Source: JACTOJ01 sp032335695
GTDB lineage: Bacteria; Bacillota; Clostridia; Clostridiales; Clostridiaceae
DNA: 61,582 bases
Assembly (NCBI RefSeq): GCF_032335695.1
Contig: NZ_JACTOJ010000025.1
Span: 1 to 61,582, forward strand
Direction: 5' to 3'
Shown piece by piece: positions 26,322 through 35,070 of this stretch. Position 1 is the first letter of the stretch, and each line of letters starts with the position of its first letter. Under the pieces are notes generated by a model, which was not told where the DNA came from, did no database searches, and saw only the letters and a program-made list of their open reading frames with translations. The position numbers and the translations under genes are program-made.

Positions 26322-27416
26322 TTAATTGTCAACCTTTCCTAAAAAACTTCTCGCCTTTATGCTTCCAGCTGTGAACATCGCCACAGTCATAAGAAGCATT
26401 ATAATGCTGTTGGGAAACAGTTTCGAGCTTGTGATGCTATCTATAGCCCAATAATGCGGTGTAAGCTTTGCTATACTTTTTACTATTATTGATACATTAC
26501 TATTGGATGCCTGGGCAAAAGTGCTTAGTATTATGCTTACAGCACTATATAAAGTTAATATATTGGACACCACTGCTGCATTATTAAATACTCTTGTCGC
26601 CATAAGAGCAGCACTCAAAGAAAATAAACTAGACAGTATTATATTGGCAAAAATTATGTGAAGGCTTACCAGCTGAAAACCTAAAATAAATTTACTTGCT
26701 GCTATTACAAATATGCTCATAGATATCTGAGCTAAAAAGATTGCTAAATAGAAACTTCCTATTATCTCATACCCTCTGTTAGCTGTGGTTAATGTTCTTA
26801 GGAGCACCTTATCATTTCTAAGTGCTAACATTTCCGTTGCTATATTAGTGGAAGATAATATAATGCAGTATATCACCATATACACTGTTAAAAAAAGTGT
26901 ATTCCCTAGGGGAGACTTTTTATAGTCCACATTTATATTTATAAGCTTCTTATTAAGCTCATTAGCATTTTTTATCAAGCCCTTATTGATCAAAATTTGA
27001 GTCTCTAATTTTTCATTTACCTTTTTATCTATTTGTACTTCCAAGGATGATGCCCCTGATTTTTCTCTCTTAAAGCTTTCAATTGTAGGCTTTTCTCCGC
27101 TTTTTATTTTTTCACTGAAGTCTTCAGGTATGCAGTATACAGCAGCTACATCATTCTGCTCAAGTAATTTGTCTGCCGATTTTTCATCATTTATAAAAAT
27201 GTTTTTTGATACCCCTAATTCTTTTAGCATCTCACTTCCCATTTGTCCTTTATCCTCTACATTGAAAGCTACTGAGCTTGAATCCACGTATCTGTCTCCA
27301 GAAAACATATAATTTATACCTATTACAGTAAGCAAAGGAATTATTAAAAGAGAAAATATATTTGTACCTTTTTTCATAAATCTTTTATAATTTACAAAAG
27401 TTAATGCAGATAACAT
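26322..27416 (-). CDS. ABC-2 type transporter permease (second permease of the operon)
   Basis: The 364-aa membrane protein has the ABC-2 exporter layout. There is an N-terminal transmembrane segment (IFSLLIIPLLTVIGINYMF), a large extracytoplasmic region of about 130 residues with a DYKKS-like end, then five or six transmembrane segments. It follows a homologous permease by one base and the ATPase before that, so the three form one exporter. A linked NarL-type two-component system suggests induction by a membrane-active compound, as for the B. subtilis LnrLMN linearmycin exporter with LnrJK. The substrate here is unknown. Confidence 0.85.
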   Translation of the reverse strand: MLSALTFVNYKRFMKKGTNIFSLLIIPLLTVIGINYMFSGDRYVDSSSVAFNVEDKGQMGSEMLKELGVSKNIFINDEKSADKLLEQNDVAAVYCIPEDFSEKIKSGEKPTIESFKREKSGASSLEVQIDKKVNEKLETQILINKGLIKNANELNKKLININVDYKKSPLGNTLFLTVYMVIYCIILSSTNIATEMLALRNDKVLLRTLTTANRGYEIIGSFYLAIFLAQISMSIFVIAASKFILGFQLVSLHIIFANIILSSLFSLSAALMATRVFNNAAVVSNILTLYSAVSIILSTFAQASNSNVSIIVKSIAKLTPHYWAIDSITSSKLFPNSIIMLLMTVAMFTAGSIKARSFLGKVDN

Positions 27417-27417
27417 C

Positions 27418-28587
27418 TTAACCCCTCCCCCATCTTACTTTTACGCCTATAAGGCTCACTCCATACATTATTATGGACAATATTATCATAATGCCTATAT
27501 AAGGAGCTATTGATTGAAAACTGTTATATATAATAAGATTGTTGTAGCTTTTAGTCAGCAATATTCCTGGTGAAAATTCATTTAAAGCTTTAAATACTTG
27601 AATATTTATCTTTTCAGGCGGTATAAACATACCTCCTATGAGCATTTGCGCAATAGTGATTGCACTAATAAAAGCTGTAGAAAATTTCTTGCTTGTGAAG
27701 CTCCATAAAATAGCAGATAAAGCTACTGTAAGCATGCTTTGAACAAATACAGCAATAACTAAAAGCAGTAATGAACAATCAAAAGACAACCTTAAAAAGC
27801 GAAACACTAAAATGTATATTAAATAAAATATAAAAGAAAATATGAAATTCATCACCATATTGTAATTAAAATATTCAAATCTGGTTATAGGTGCCGACAT
27901 CATTCTCTTCTCCATACCATTTTCTTTCTCCATAAAGCTGGCAATAACCACATTTCCTGCCATCATAACAAACATGAAGGCTAAAAATGATGTGGAATAA
28001 TATTCATAGGAATTTAGACTTTTTTTATTTTTCACAATATTATTTTCTATCAATTCTTTTGCATTATTCTCATTGATATCTGCTTGCACCTTTGATAAAA
28101 GCTGCTTCTTGTCCTCCTGTGAAATAGCTTCTTTATCTATATTTCTCCATATTAAAAGCTGATGAGATAAACTTTTATTGTAGCTCTCAAGTATTTGAGA
28201 AATTATGCTTACATTATTATCATTTCCAGAGGAGTTCACCTTTATATTTACTTTAGCCTCCTTTTCACCTAACACGTTTATTTCATAACCTTTAGGTATT
28301 GTAACTGTATATCCCGCCTCCTTTTCATTGTCCTTAATATCCAGCAGCTTTTTAACTTCATTGTCGCTAAACACATTTTTCATAGCTTTTGAATAATCTG
28401 TATCATCTTGATCTGCTACATAAACCTTGAGCCTATTAATCTCTAGGCTAGGATTCATAGTATACTTCTGGGCGTAACCTACTATAAGGCTAAGTACCAC
28501 AGGAAACATTATATATACAAAGAGCAAAGCTGCCATATTTTTTACCGTTGACTTAAAAATAAGCTTCACATATACTAAAATTTTCAA
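27418..28587 (-). CDS. ABC-2 type transporter permease (first permease of the operon)
   Basis: The 389-aa protein has an N-terminal transmembrane segment, an extracytoplasmic domain with a coiled region (residues 40-190) and a C-terminal block of transmembrane segments (for example MLIGGMFIPPEKINIQ between two of them). It starts with TTG at 28587, 7 bases after GGAGG. It is 11 bases downstream of the ATPase gene and nearly abuts the second permease. Two similar but unequal permeases with one ATPase indicate a heterodimeric exporter. Confidence 0.85.
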   Translation of the reverse strand: MKILVYVKLIFKSTVKNMAALLFVYIMFPVVLSLIVGYAQKYTMNPSLEINRLKVYVADQDDTDYSKAMKNVFSDNEVKKLLDIKDNEKEAGYTVTIPKGYEINVLGEKEAKVNIKVNSSGNDNNVSIISQILESYNKSLSHQLLIWRNIDKEAISQEDKKQLLSKVQADINENNAKELIENNIVKNKKSLNSYEYYSTSFLAFMFVMMAGNVVIASFMEKENGMEKRMMSAPITRFEYFNYNMVMNFIFSFIFYLIYILVFRFLRLSFDCSLLLLVIAVFVQSMLTVALSAILWSFTSKKFSTAFISAITIAQMLIGGMFIPPEKINIQVFKALNEFSPGILLTKSYNNLIIYNSFQSIAPYIGIMIILSIIMYGVSLIGVKVRWGRG

Positions 28588-28598
28588 TGCTTTACCTC

Positions 28599-29534
28599 CT
28601 AATCCCTTAATTTTTTTCCTGTAAGCTTTAAAAATACTTCTTCTAAAGATACATCCTCAAAATTTATGGATTTTAAATCTGCCTTTGAAGCTTCTATTAG
28701 CTTTAAGGCTTCCATTAGCTTAAAATCTTTTTCTCGTATGACAAGCTTTAAATCGTTGCCTTCTGCTTGGCAATCCTTCACTCCTTCTAGTACTCTTATA
28801 TTATTTATAATGTTTTCCGAAATCTTGTCCAAAGAAATGATTGCTTTATTCTCCCCAGCTACCATGGATTTTATCTTTTTTTTGCTTCCATAAGCTATCT
28901 CTTTACCTAGATCAATAATGAAGATATTTTCGCAAAGGTGTTCAACCTCTTCCATGTAGTGAGAGGTATATATCACTGTAGTTTTTCTCTCTTTATTTAT
29001 TTTCTTCGTAAATTCAAAAATGTGATTTCTCGATTGAGGATCTATACCTACAGTAGGTTCATCCATTATAAGTATTTTGGGATGATGCATTATGGCCGCC
29101 GCTATATTAAGCCTTCGCTTCATACCTCCCGAAAATTTCTTAACCATTTCTTTTCTTTTTTCCGTAAGCCCTGTTATTTCAAGCACTTCATCTATTCTTT
29201 CCTTAAGTATTTTTCCCTTTAAACCATATAGAGCTCCAAAAAACTCTAGATTATCATAGGCAGAAACTGTGCTCATTACAGCCACTTCTTGAGGAACTAC
29301 TCCTATGAGTCTTTTAGCTTCTACAGCTTCTTTCCTTATGGAATGACCGCCGATGAGTATTTCCCCACCGCCGTCCATTACTCCAGTCATAATATTTATC
29401 AAAGTAGATTTACCTGCACCATTGGGACCTATAAGTCCAAACATCTCTCCTTCTTCTACATTAAAAGAAACATTATCCAGCACTAATTTATCCTTGAATC
29501 TTTTAGTTACGTTTTTCACTTCAATCATACTCAT
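28599..29534 (-). CDS. ABC exporter ATP-binding protein (drug/antibiotic export type)
   Basis: The 311-aa ATPase has Walker A GPNGAGKSTLIN (near residue 40), a Q-loop at VVPQEVA, the signature FSGGMKRRLN (near 140), Walker B LIMDEPTVGIDPQ and the H-loop YTSHYMEEVEHL. The C-terminal 80 residues form the DrrA-type domain common in exporters of antibiotics and lipids. ATG at 29534 is 6 bases after AAGGAGGT. It is the first gene of an ATPase-permease-permease operon, directly downstream of a response regulator gene on the same strand. Confidence 0.9.
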   Translation of the reverse strand: MSMIEVKNVTKRFKDKLVLDNVSFNVEEGEMFGLIGPNGAGKSTLINIMTGVMDGGGEILIGGHSIRKEAVEAKRLIGVVPQEVAVMSTVSAYDNLEFFGALYGLKGKILKERIDEVLEITGLTEKRKEMVKKFSGGMKRRLNIAAAIMHHPKILIMDEPTVGIDPQSRNHIFEFTKKINKERKTTVIYTSHYMEEVEHLCENIFIIDLGKEIAYGSKKKIKSMVAGENKAIISLDKISENIINNIRVLEGVKDCQAEGNDLKLVIREKDFKLMEALKLIEASKADLKSINFEDVSLEEVFLKLTGKKLRD

Positions 29535-29590
29535 AAAAAAACCTCCTTGCTCCCTATAAATAAATTATATAGAGTTCAAGAAGGTTTTTA
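29535..29590 (-). promoter_or_regulatory. Terminator-like hairpin overlapping the ribosome site of the ABC operon
   Basis: On the minus strand AAAAACCTTCTTG pairs with CAAGGAGGTTTTT (one mismatch), and the second arm contains the Shine-Dalgarno AAGGAGG followed by T7. The same structure could end transcription from the regulator gene or hide the ribosome site. A TATAAT lies in the loop region. Confidence 0.45.
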
Positions 29591-29619
29591 AATTGCCCTA
29601 AGTAACTACTTAAATTACT

Positions 29620-30270
29620 TTAGTCACTTATCCCATTCTTAAAGGCAAATATGGCCAGCTGAGTTCTGTCTCTCAAGCTAAGCTTTGAAAGTATAGTGCT
29701 TATATTATTTTTTATGGTTCCCTCTGTTAAAAATAGCTTCTCTGCAATCTCCTTATTGCTAAGTCCATTAGCTATCTCTCTTATTATAGACAGCTCTTTA
29801 TGGGACATATCGTATTTATTGCAGATTTCATCATCATCATATATCTTTTCAGGAGTATTCTCTAATATCTTATTAGCCACTTGTTGATGCACCACCACAG
29901 TTCCTTCCATTGCCGCTTTTATGCTTTCATGTATTAAATCATAGGAGCTGTCCTTTAATATATATCCACAAGCACCATATTTTAAAGCTTCATGTATATA
30001 TTCCACATCATTGAAGGTAGTAAGTATGAGTATCTTAATGTTTTTAAATTCTTCTTTTATGAGTTTTGTCCCAAGTACCCCATCCCACTGAGGCATTCTT
30101 ATATCCATTAATACCACATCTATAGCCTTAGTCCTGCACAGCTTTAAAGCTTCCTTTCCGTTTTCACCAGTTCCCACCACTTCCAAATCCTCATAGCTTG
30201 AAAGTATTATTTTAAGCCCTTCTGTTATTAATCTTTCATCATCCACCAAGGCTATTTTAATTTTTTTCAT
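29620..30270 (-). CDS. NarL/LuxR-family response regulator
   Basis: The 216-aa protein has an N-terminal receiver (acidic pair in ALVDDERL, phospho-Asp in VVLMDIRMP near residue 54, Thr in ILTTFND, Lys in ILKDSSYD). It ends in a C-terminal LuxR-type helix-turn-helix (LSNKEIAEKLFLTEGTIKNN). It starts after AGGGGG. Its probable partner kinase lies upstream on the same strand at 30611-31762, but a 270-bp structured repeat separates them. It probably activates the downstream ABC operon. Confidence 0.92.
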   Translation of the reverse strand: MKKIKIALVDDERLITEGLKIILSSYEDLEVVGTGENGKEALKLCRTKAIDVVLMDIRMPQWDGVLGTKLIKEEFKNIKILILTTFNDVEYIHEALKYGACGYILKDSSYDLIHESIKAAMEGTVVVHQQVANKILENTPEKIYDDDEICNKYDMSHKELSIIREIANGLSNKEIAEKLFLTEGTIKNNISTILSKLSLRDRTQLAIFAFKNGISD

Positions 30271-30308
30271 AACTTCCCCCTCATCAGCCTGACATGTATT
30301 TTAATTTT

Positions 30309-30580
30309 TGGTTCTGTTTTAAATAAGTGTTGATTTTTACACTTATTTAAAACTTCATTCCGTTGGGAAGGCTATGTTTTAAAATGTTGATATTATCGTT
30401 TGAGTTCTAGGAACTGTTAGGGATTGCGACTTATAATTGGCGTAATTTTGCTCACGGACGAGCAAAGCCATTCAAGCGCCATGGATGGCGAATTTGAATG
30501 GGTAGCCAATTATAACAAAGCGGCCCTTAGAGTTTCTTTACGAAAAACGCCTTTATCAACATTCTTTTAAAACATAGCCT
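30309..30580. repeat. Structured repeat, copy A (MITE-like or noncoding RNA)
   Basis: A 272-bp element closely related to 45042-45338. An outer hairpin (arms 30316-30330 and 30339-30353, 15 bp) precedes a unit closed by a 15-bp stem (30370-30384 with 30565-30579) extended by TGTTGATA/TATCAACA. Inside are an 11-bp stem (30431-30441 with 30505-30515) and two hairpins, 30447-30466 (loop ACGGAC) and 30469-30500 (loop ATGGAT). Stem bases differ from copy B in a compensatory way. It fills the 340-bp gap between a response regulator gene and its kinase gene. Confidence 0.75.
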
Positions 30581-30610
30581 AATTTTTATGCTTTTTAAAA
30601 AATACCTATA

Positions 30611-31762
30611 TTAAAACAAAATTTTTGATTTTATTTTGATTTTTATTAGAAAGCCTTGTCCTTTTTTACTATTATATTCTGCGGTTCCTCCAAGTTCACC
30701 AACTCTTTCCCATATGCTTTTGAGGCCTACTCCCTTTTCTACACTATCTGTGCCAACTCCATTGTCTTCAAGGGTCAATGTTAAATCTTCTTCACCAAAA
30801 TCCATAAATATATTTACTCTGGAGGCCCTTCCATGTCTTAAGGAGTTGGATAAAAACTCCTGAACTACTCGGTAGATTACAAAAGATTGATCAGAATTAA
30901 GTGTCCACTTTTCCTTTGAAAAGCCTAATCTCACATCTATACCTGTAAGCTTTTCAAAATTTCTTATCATATCTTCCACTGCTAGTATGCCTTCATATAT
31001 TTCAAATTCTCTTGGCTTCATTTCCCGTACTGCGGCTCTTACCTCTTGGAGGCTGTTTCTCGCATATTCACTTAATTTCGCTGCCATCTTAGCCGCGGTC
31101 TCCCCATCCTGCCTTGTAATTTGCTCTATGGCACCTAATTGTATTATCATAGCAGATAAATTATGGCCTATGCTGTCATGAAGTTCTCTAGATATTCTGT
31201 TCCTTTCCCTGAGAGTAGTAAGCTCCTCTATAGACCGCGCATACATCTCAAGCTCTCTATTGGCTTTTTTTAATTTATCTTCTGATATTCTAAGCTTATC
31301 ATAAAACTTCTGAGCCTTAAGTTTATCCTTATACTCATTTTTGATGTAGTACAGAAACACTGAAGCAATAATCAAAGCAGACACGCTGGAGATTATTTCC
31401 GAGAGGCTTTTATCTAAAATAAGATATATCTCGGAAATTATAGCTACTCCATTTAGCAGATAGCTTAAGCTGCCCTCTAAAAGATAGGTTGTATCAATAA
31501 CTGCTACAAAAAAATATGGCAAGATAATTCCTCCATAATTCTTAAAAGCTATTGTAGAAAGTATCAGTTCTAAAATTATAGATACAGCTATGCATTTCTT
31601 ATTTTTTAAGTTAAAAAATCTTATTTGATTATTTATCACATATATAAAAATAAGTACTATGAAGGTATCTTCTAAAACAGCTTCCTTTAAGAATATATTG
31701 CAAGATATTAAAAGAAAAATGGAAATATATCTAAGTATTATTATAAGTCTATTTGTGCTCAT
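30611..31762 (-). CDS. Sensor histidine kinase (NarL/DesK type, HisKA_3)
   Basis: The 383-aa protein has about five or six transmembrane segments in the first 155 residues and no large sensor domain. A coiled linker follows, then the dimerisation box ERNRISRELHDSIGHNLSAM with the phospho-His (near residue 195). The ATPase domain has an N-box-like VQEFLSNSLRHG, LEDNGVGT and GVGLKSIWERV. The start at 31762 is 7 bases after GAGGTG. This sensor type usually detects membrane perturbation. It is divergent from a second kinase gene, and the pair shares one promoter region. Confidence 0.9.
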   Translation of the reverse strand: MSTNRLIIILRYISIFLLISCNIFLKEAVLEDTFIVLIFIYVINNQIRFFNLKNKKCIAVSIILELILSTIAFKNYGGIILPYFFVAVIDTTYLLEGSLSYLLNGVAIISEIYLILDKSLSEIISSVSALIIASVFLYYIKNEYKDKLKAQKFYDKLRISEDKLKKANRELEMYARSIEELTTLRERNRISRELHDSIGHNLSAMIIQLGAIEQITRQDGETAAKMAAKLSEYARNSLQEVRAAVREMKPREFEIYEGILAVEDMIRNFEKLTGIDVRLGFSKEKWTLNSDQSFVIYRVVQEFLSNSLRHGRASRVNIFMDFGEEDLTLTLEDNGVGTDSVEKGVGLKSIWERVGELGGTAEYNSKKGQGFLIKIKIKSKILF

Positions 31763-31788
31763 ATTTATACACCTCAATGCTTATATGC

Positions 31789-31804
31789 TATAATTAATAT
31801 TATA
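31789..31804. promoter_or_regulatory. Overlapping divergent -10 elements between the two kinase genes
   Basis: TATAAT occurs on the plus strand at 31789-31794 and on the minus strand at 31804-31799. No clear -35 boxes accompany them, which fits activator-dependent promoters shared by both two-component systems. Confidence 0.4.
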
Positions 31805-31832
31805 ACGATATTTCGAGAGTGAGGAATTAATA

Positions 31833-33017
31833 TTGGAAAATAAATTTTCAGATTTACACACCCTTACGATTTGCAGATATGCTACCTATGCCGCTATATT
31901 TATTTTATCTATTATGAGAATGGATAATAATCTATATAGACAAGTCTTATTTTGTTTTTTATTCCTAATTATTTTATTAATCTCCTCCGTAAGAATATTA
32001 TACACAATCCCTAAAATCAAATGGTTTATAACCTCTGTTATTATTGAAGCTATTCTAATAGCAATATTGAGCTGGATTTTTGATTCTTTTATTTTTGTAT
32101 GTGCTTATGTAACTATCGTAGATATATTTTTATTTCTGGAAACTAAACCTGGAATTATCTTATCTGTATGCGTATATTTAAGCATGTTTCCTTCCTGCTT
32201 TACTTTAGAGCATAGCTCTTCTATAAAAGAAGCCTTACAAAATTATATCATGGACGTGGTTTCCATATCCTTTTTTGCAGTATGTGCTTATATTCTTAAA
32301 AGAGAAAAAGAGCTAAAATATACGCTTCAGTCCTTAAATGAAGAGCTTAGATTATCAAAGGAAGAACTTGAGGCTGCCAATAAAAAGCTTTCTGATTACG
32401 CTTCAAAAGTTGAAGAGATTTCAATACTGAATGAAAGAAACAGGCTAGCAGGTGAGATACATGACAATATAGGACATAGGCTCACTGGTCTAATAATGGA
32501 AATGGATATTTGCTCAAAACTTTTAGAAAAGGATATATCAAAAACTAAAGCAGAGCTAAGCAAAGCTTCTGACCTAGCCAGGGACACTCTAGCTGAAGTA
32601 AGAAAGTCTGTAAAAAAGATTATGCCCTCCTCTTCAGATGAGACTTCAGGAATAAATTCCATGAAAGAGCTTATAAAAAATTTTGAAAAAAATACTCGTA
32701 TATTAGTTAAATTTAATGTATCGGAAAGTAGATACAAGCTCTCCCCCACTGTTGAAGTGACTCTATATAGGGCTATTCAGGAAGCCCTCACCAATAGTGC
32801 AAAACATGGAGATGTGACGGATATAGCTATTGACCTAGTTTTTAAAAATAAGAAGGTATATCTTTCAATAGCTGACAATGGGAAAGGCTGCTGCAGCCTA
32901 ATAAAAGGGGTTGGGCTTAAAAGCATGGAAGAAAGAATAAATATGCTTGGAGGCACAATAGCTTTTAAAAATGTTAATGGTTTTATAATACATATTGAAA
33001 TCCCTGTGGAGGTGTGA
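31833..33017 (+). CDS. Sensor histidine kinase (NarL/DesK type, HisKA_3)
   Basis: This 394-aa paralogue of the divergent kinase has about five transmembrane segments in residues 15-150, a coiled linker, a phospho-acceptor box ERNRLAGEIHDNIGHRLTGL (near residue 208) and an ATPase domain with QEALTNSAKHG, IADNGKGC and GVGLKSMEER. It starts with TTG at 31833 after GTGAGG. Its stop codon is one base before the start of the cognate regulator. Confidence 0.9.
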   Translation: MENKFSDLHTLTICRYATYAAIFILSIMRMDNNLYRQVLFCFLFLIILLISSVRILYTIPKIKWFITSVIIEAILIAILSWIFDSFIFVCAYVTIVDIFLFLETKPGIILSVCVYLSMFPSCFTLEHSSSIKEALQNYIMDVVSISFFAVCAYILKREKELKYTLQSLNEELRLSKEELEAANKKLSDYASKVEEISILNERNRLAGEIHDNIGHRLTGLIMEMDICSKLLEKDISKTKAELSKASDLARDTLAEVRKSVKKIMPSSSDETSGINSMKELIKNFEKNTRILVKFNVSESRYKLSPTVEVTLYRAIQEALTNSAKHGDVTDIAIDLVFKNKKVYLSIADNGKGCCSLIKGVGLKSMEERINMLGGTIAFKNVNGFIIHIEIPVEV

Positions 33018-33018
33018 A

Positions 33019-33669
33019 ATGAATAATATTAAGGTTTTAATAGCAGATGATCAAGCAATCATAAGAGATGGCCTAAAATTGATTTTAAATATGGAAGAAG
33101 ATATATCAGTGGTAGGAGTTGCAGAAAACGGCAATGAAGCTTTCCAAATGATCTCAGAGCTTAATCCAGATGTGGTACTCATGGATATAAGAATGCCTGA
33201 ATGTGATGGAGTAATGGGAACGAAGAAAATATGTGAAACTTATCCTAATACAAAAATAATCATACTTACCACCTTTAATGACGATAAATATATATTCGAA
33301 GCGCTTAAGTTTGGAGCTAAAGGCTATTTATTAAAAGATGTTAAATCCGAAGAGCTTGCCTCATCCATAAGAATGGTTATGAAAGGAAGCGTACTTATTC
33401 ATCCTGAAGTAGCTATCAGAATTGTCAGCAATCTATCCTCTCAACCAGTTAAAATCCAAGAACCTTCAGAGGATCTAAACTCGCTTACTGAAAGAGAAAA
33501 AGATATCTTAAAACTCATTGCTTCTGGAAAAAACAATAAACAAATAGCTGGAGAGTTGTTCTTATCTGAAGGCACTGTTAAAAATCATATAACCAGCATT
33601 CTAAGCAAGCTATACTTAAGAGACAGAACTCAGCTTGCCCTTTATGCCAAGGAAAAAGGTATATTTTAA
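33019..33669 (+). CDS. NarL/LuxR-family response regulator
   Basis: The 216-aa protein has receiver residues in LIADDQAI, phospho-Asp in VVLMDIRMPECDG (near residue 54), ILTTFNDD and LLKDVKSEE, and ends in a LuxR-type helix-turn-helix (NKQIAGELFLSEGTVKNHIT). ATG at 33019 has GGAGGTG 4 bases upstream, inside the end of the kinase gene. The stop codon overlaps the convergent YibE/F gene by 4 bases. The nearest plus-strand ABC exporter (37208-40554) is a plausible target but is separated by two genes. Confidence 0.92.
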   Translation: MNNIKVLIADDQAIIRDGLKLILNMEEDISVVGVAENGNEAFQMISELNPDVVLMDIRMPECDGVMGTKKICETYPNTKIIILTTFNDDKYIFEALKFGAKGYLLKDVKSEELASSIRMVMKGSVLIHPEVAIRIVSNLSSQPVKIQEPSEDLNSLTEREKDILKLIASGKNNKQIAGELFLSEGTVKNHITSILSKLYLRDRTQLALYAKEKGIF

Positions 33670-34841
33670 GCTGCAGTGTTTTTTGTTTTCTCTGAAAATA
33701 CTTTTAAAAACATAAATTTTGCAGATATAAATGAAACTATAGGCACCGTTAAAATAACTGCCAAGCTTCCAGTTATCCCTTGAATTATTTCCACATTAAC
33801 CATGTCCATATTAATCAGCTGATAATAGGATACGTTATAGTAATAAATTATTATAAGCATATTTATAGATGCACCAGTAAAGGCAAGTATAAGCGTATTT
33901 GCCATGGTGCCCATCATATCTTTTCCCACATTCATTCCTGAAATAAAAAGTTCTTTTGATCCTTTATCTGGGTTAGACTGATGTATCTCTTGAATGGAGG
34001 ATGCTATGGACATACTAAGATCCATTGCAGCTCCCAAGGCTGCGATAAGGACTCCTGCAAACAGCAGCCAATAAACCTGCATGCCAGATTGTGTAGAAAT
34101 CATACTTAGAGTTTCTCCATCTTTAGTGTTAAGTCCAGAAACATGAGTAAGCTGACCAACTATAAAAGCTATTATCCCAGCCAAAAATGTACCTATCACT
34201 GTACCTAATATAGCCGATATAGTTTTTGCCTTAATACCATTTAAAAGAGTTAAGCTCACTACGGTAACCAGGAGTACGATTATCATAGAAGCTACCACTG
34301 GCGAATAGCCCCTATACAACATAGGTATGTAAAGAAATATTATGCATACGAAGGTAAACAGTAATCCTAACACGGATTTAAGTCCTTTCTTCCCTCCGAC
34401 TATGCATAAAGCTGCAAAGAAAATAATTATGAAAACATATTGTACCGGAGCTCTATTGTAGCTATAAACTATAACTCCATAATTTCCGTTAGTGCTATCT
34501 ATCTCTGCAACAAATTTTATTCCTTGAGTTAAATAAACATTGTGAGTATCTGATAGATAATTTTCTACAGTCTTTACTTCATTTTTGTGTTCACCAGTAA
34601 GAATTTTTATTTTTAAATCCTGTGAACCTAAATACATACCTTTTACATCAGGATATGGACTTAAGGACTGTTTTTCTATACTTAATACCTCTGCTTTCTC
34701 ATATTTTACAGAAGAATTTTTTTGCTTAACATTTATTCTGGAAGGTACATTAGCATTAAATATATATAAAAATGCTGCAAAGCATACCATGATTAATATT
34801 CCAAGTAGTATATTATCAATATTTTTATTTTTCAAATTCAT
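33666..34841 (-). CDS. YibE/F family multi-pass membrane protein
   Basis: The 391-aa protein has an N-terminal transmembrane anchor, an extracytoplasmic beta-rich domain (residues 35-130, with KILTGEHKNEV) and about seven transmembrane segments after residue 130. DLSMSIASSIQEIHQSNPD and MGTMANTLILAFTGASINML are recognisable YibE/F segments. The family's biochemical role is unknown. ATG at 34841 follows TTAGGAG. It is convergent with the response regulator. Confidence 0.85.
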   Translation of the reverse strand: MNLKNKNIDNILLGILIMVCFAAFLYIFNANVPSRINVKQKNSSVKYEKAEVLSIEKQSLSPYPDVKGMYLGSQDLKIKILTGEHKNEVKTVENYLSDTHNVYLTQGIKFVAEIDSTNGNYGVIVYSYNRAPVQYVFIIIFFAALCIVGGKKGLKSVLGLLFTFVCIIFLYIPMLYRGYSPVVASMIIVLLVTVVSLTLLNGIKAKTISAILGTVIGTFLAGIIAFIVGQLTHVSGLNTKDGETLSMISTQSGMQVYWLLFAGVLIAALGAAMDLSMSIASSIQEIHQSNPDKGSKELFISGMNVGKDMMGTMANTLILAFTGASINMLIIIYYYNVSYYQLINMDMVNVEIIQGITGSLAVILTVPIVSFISAKFMFLKVFSEKTKNTAA

Positions 34842-35000
34842 ACTATTACTCCTAATTCTAAAATTTATTTATACAAGGTAAGCACTCTTACTTATTACCT
34901 AATATACAAATTATATCTTCATCAGGTTAATTTTTCGTTAAAATATGCCTTTATATTAGGAAAAATTGTTAAATATTGTTCACCGCAAAATTACATCACC

Positions 35001-35032
35001 TTTACATAATATTGTAAGTAAAGATTTATAAT
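35001..35032 (+). promoter_or_regulatory. Putative promoter of the phosphatase gene
   Basis: TATAAT at 35027-35032 lies 39 bases before the start codon. The -35 region is poor but is preceded by repeated TTTACA/TTGTAAG-like motifs (35001-35022), as expected for an activator-dependent promoter. Phosphate control through PhoP would be reasonable for this gene but is not proven. Confidence 0.35.
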
Positions 35033-35070
35033 ACCTTTGTAACAAATATATTTTGTAAAGGGGTATGTAT

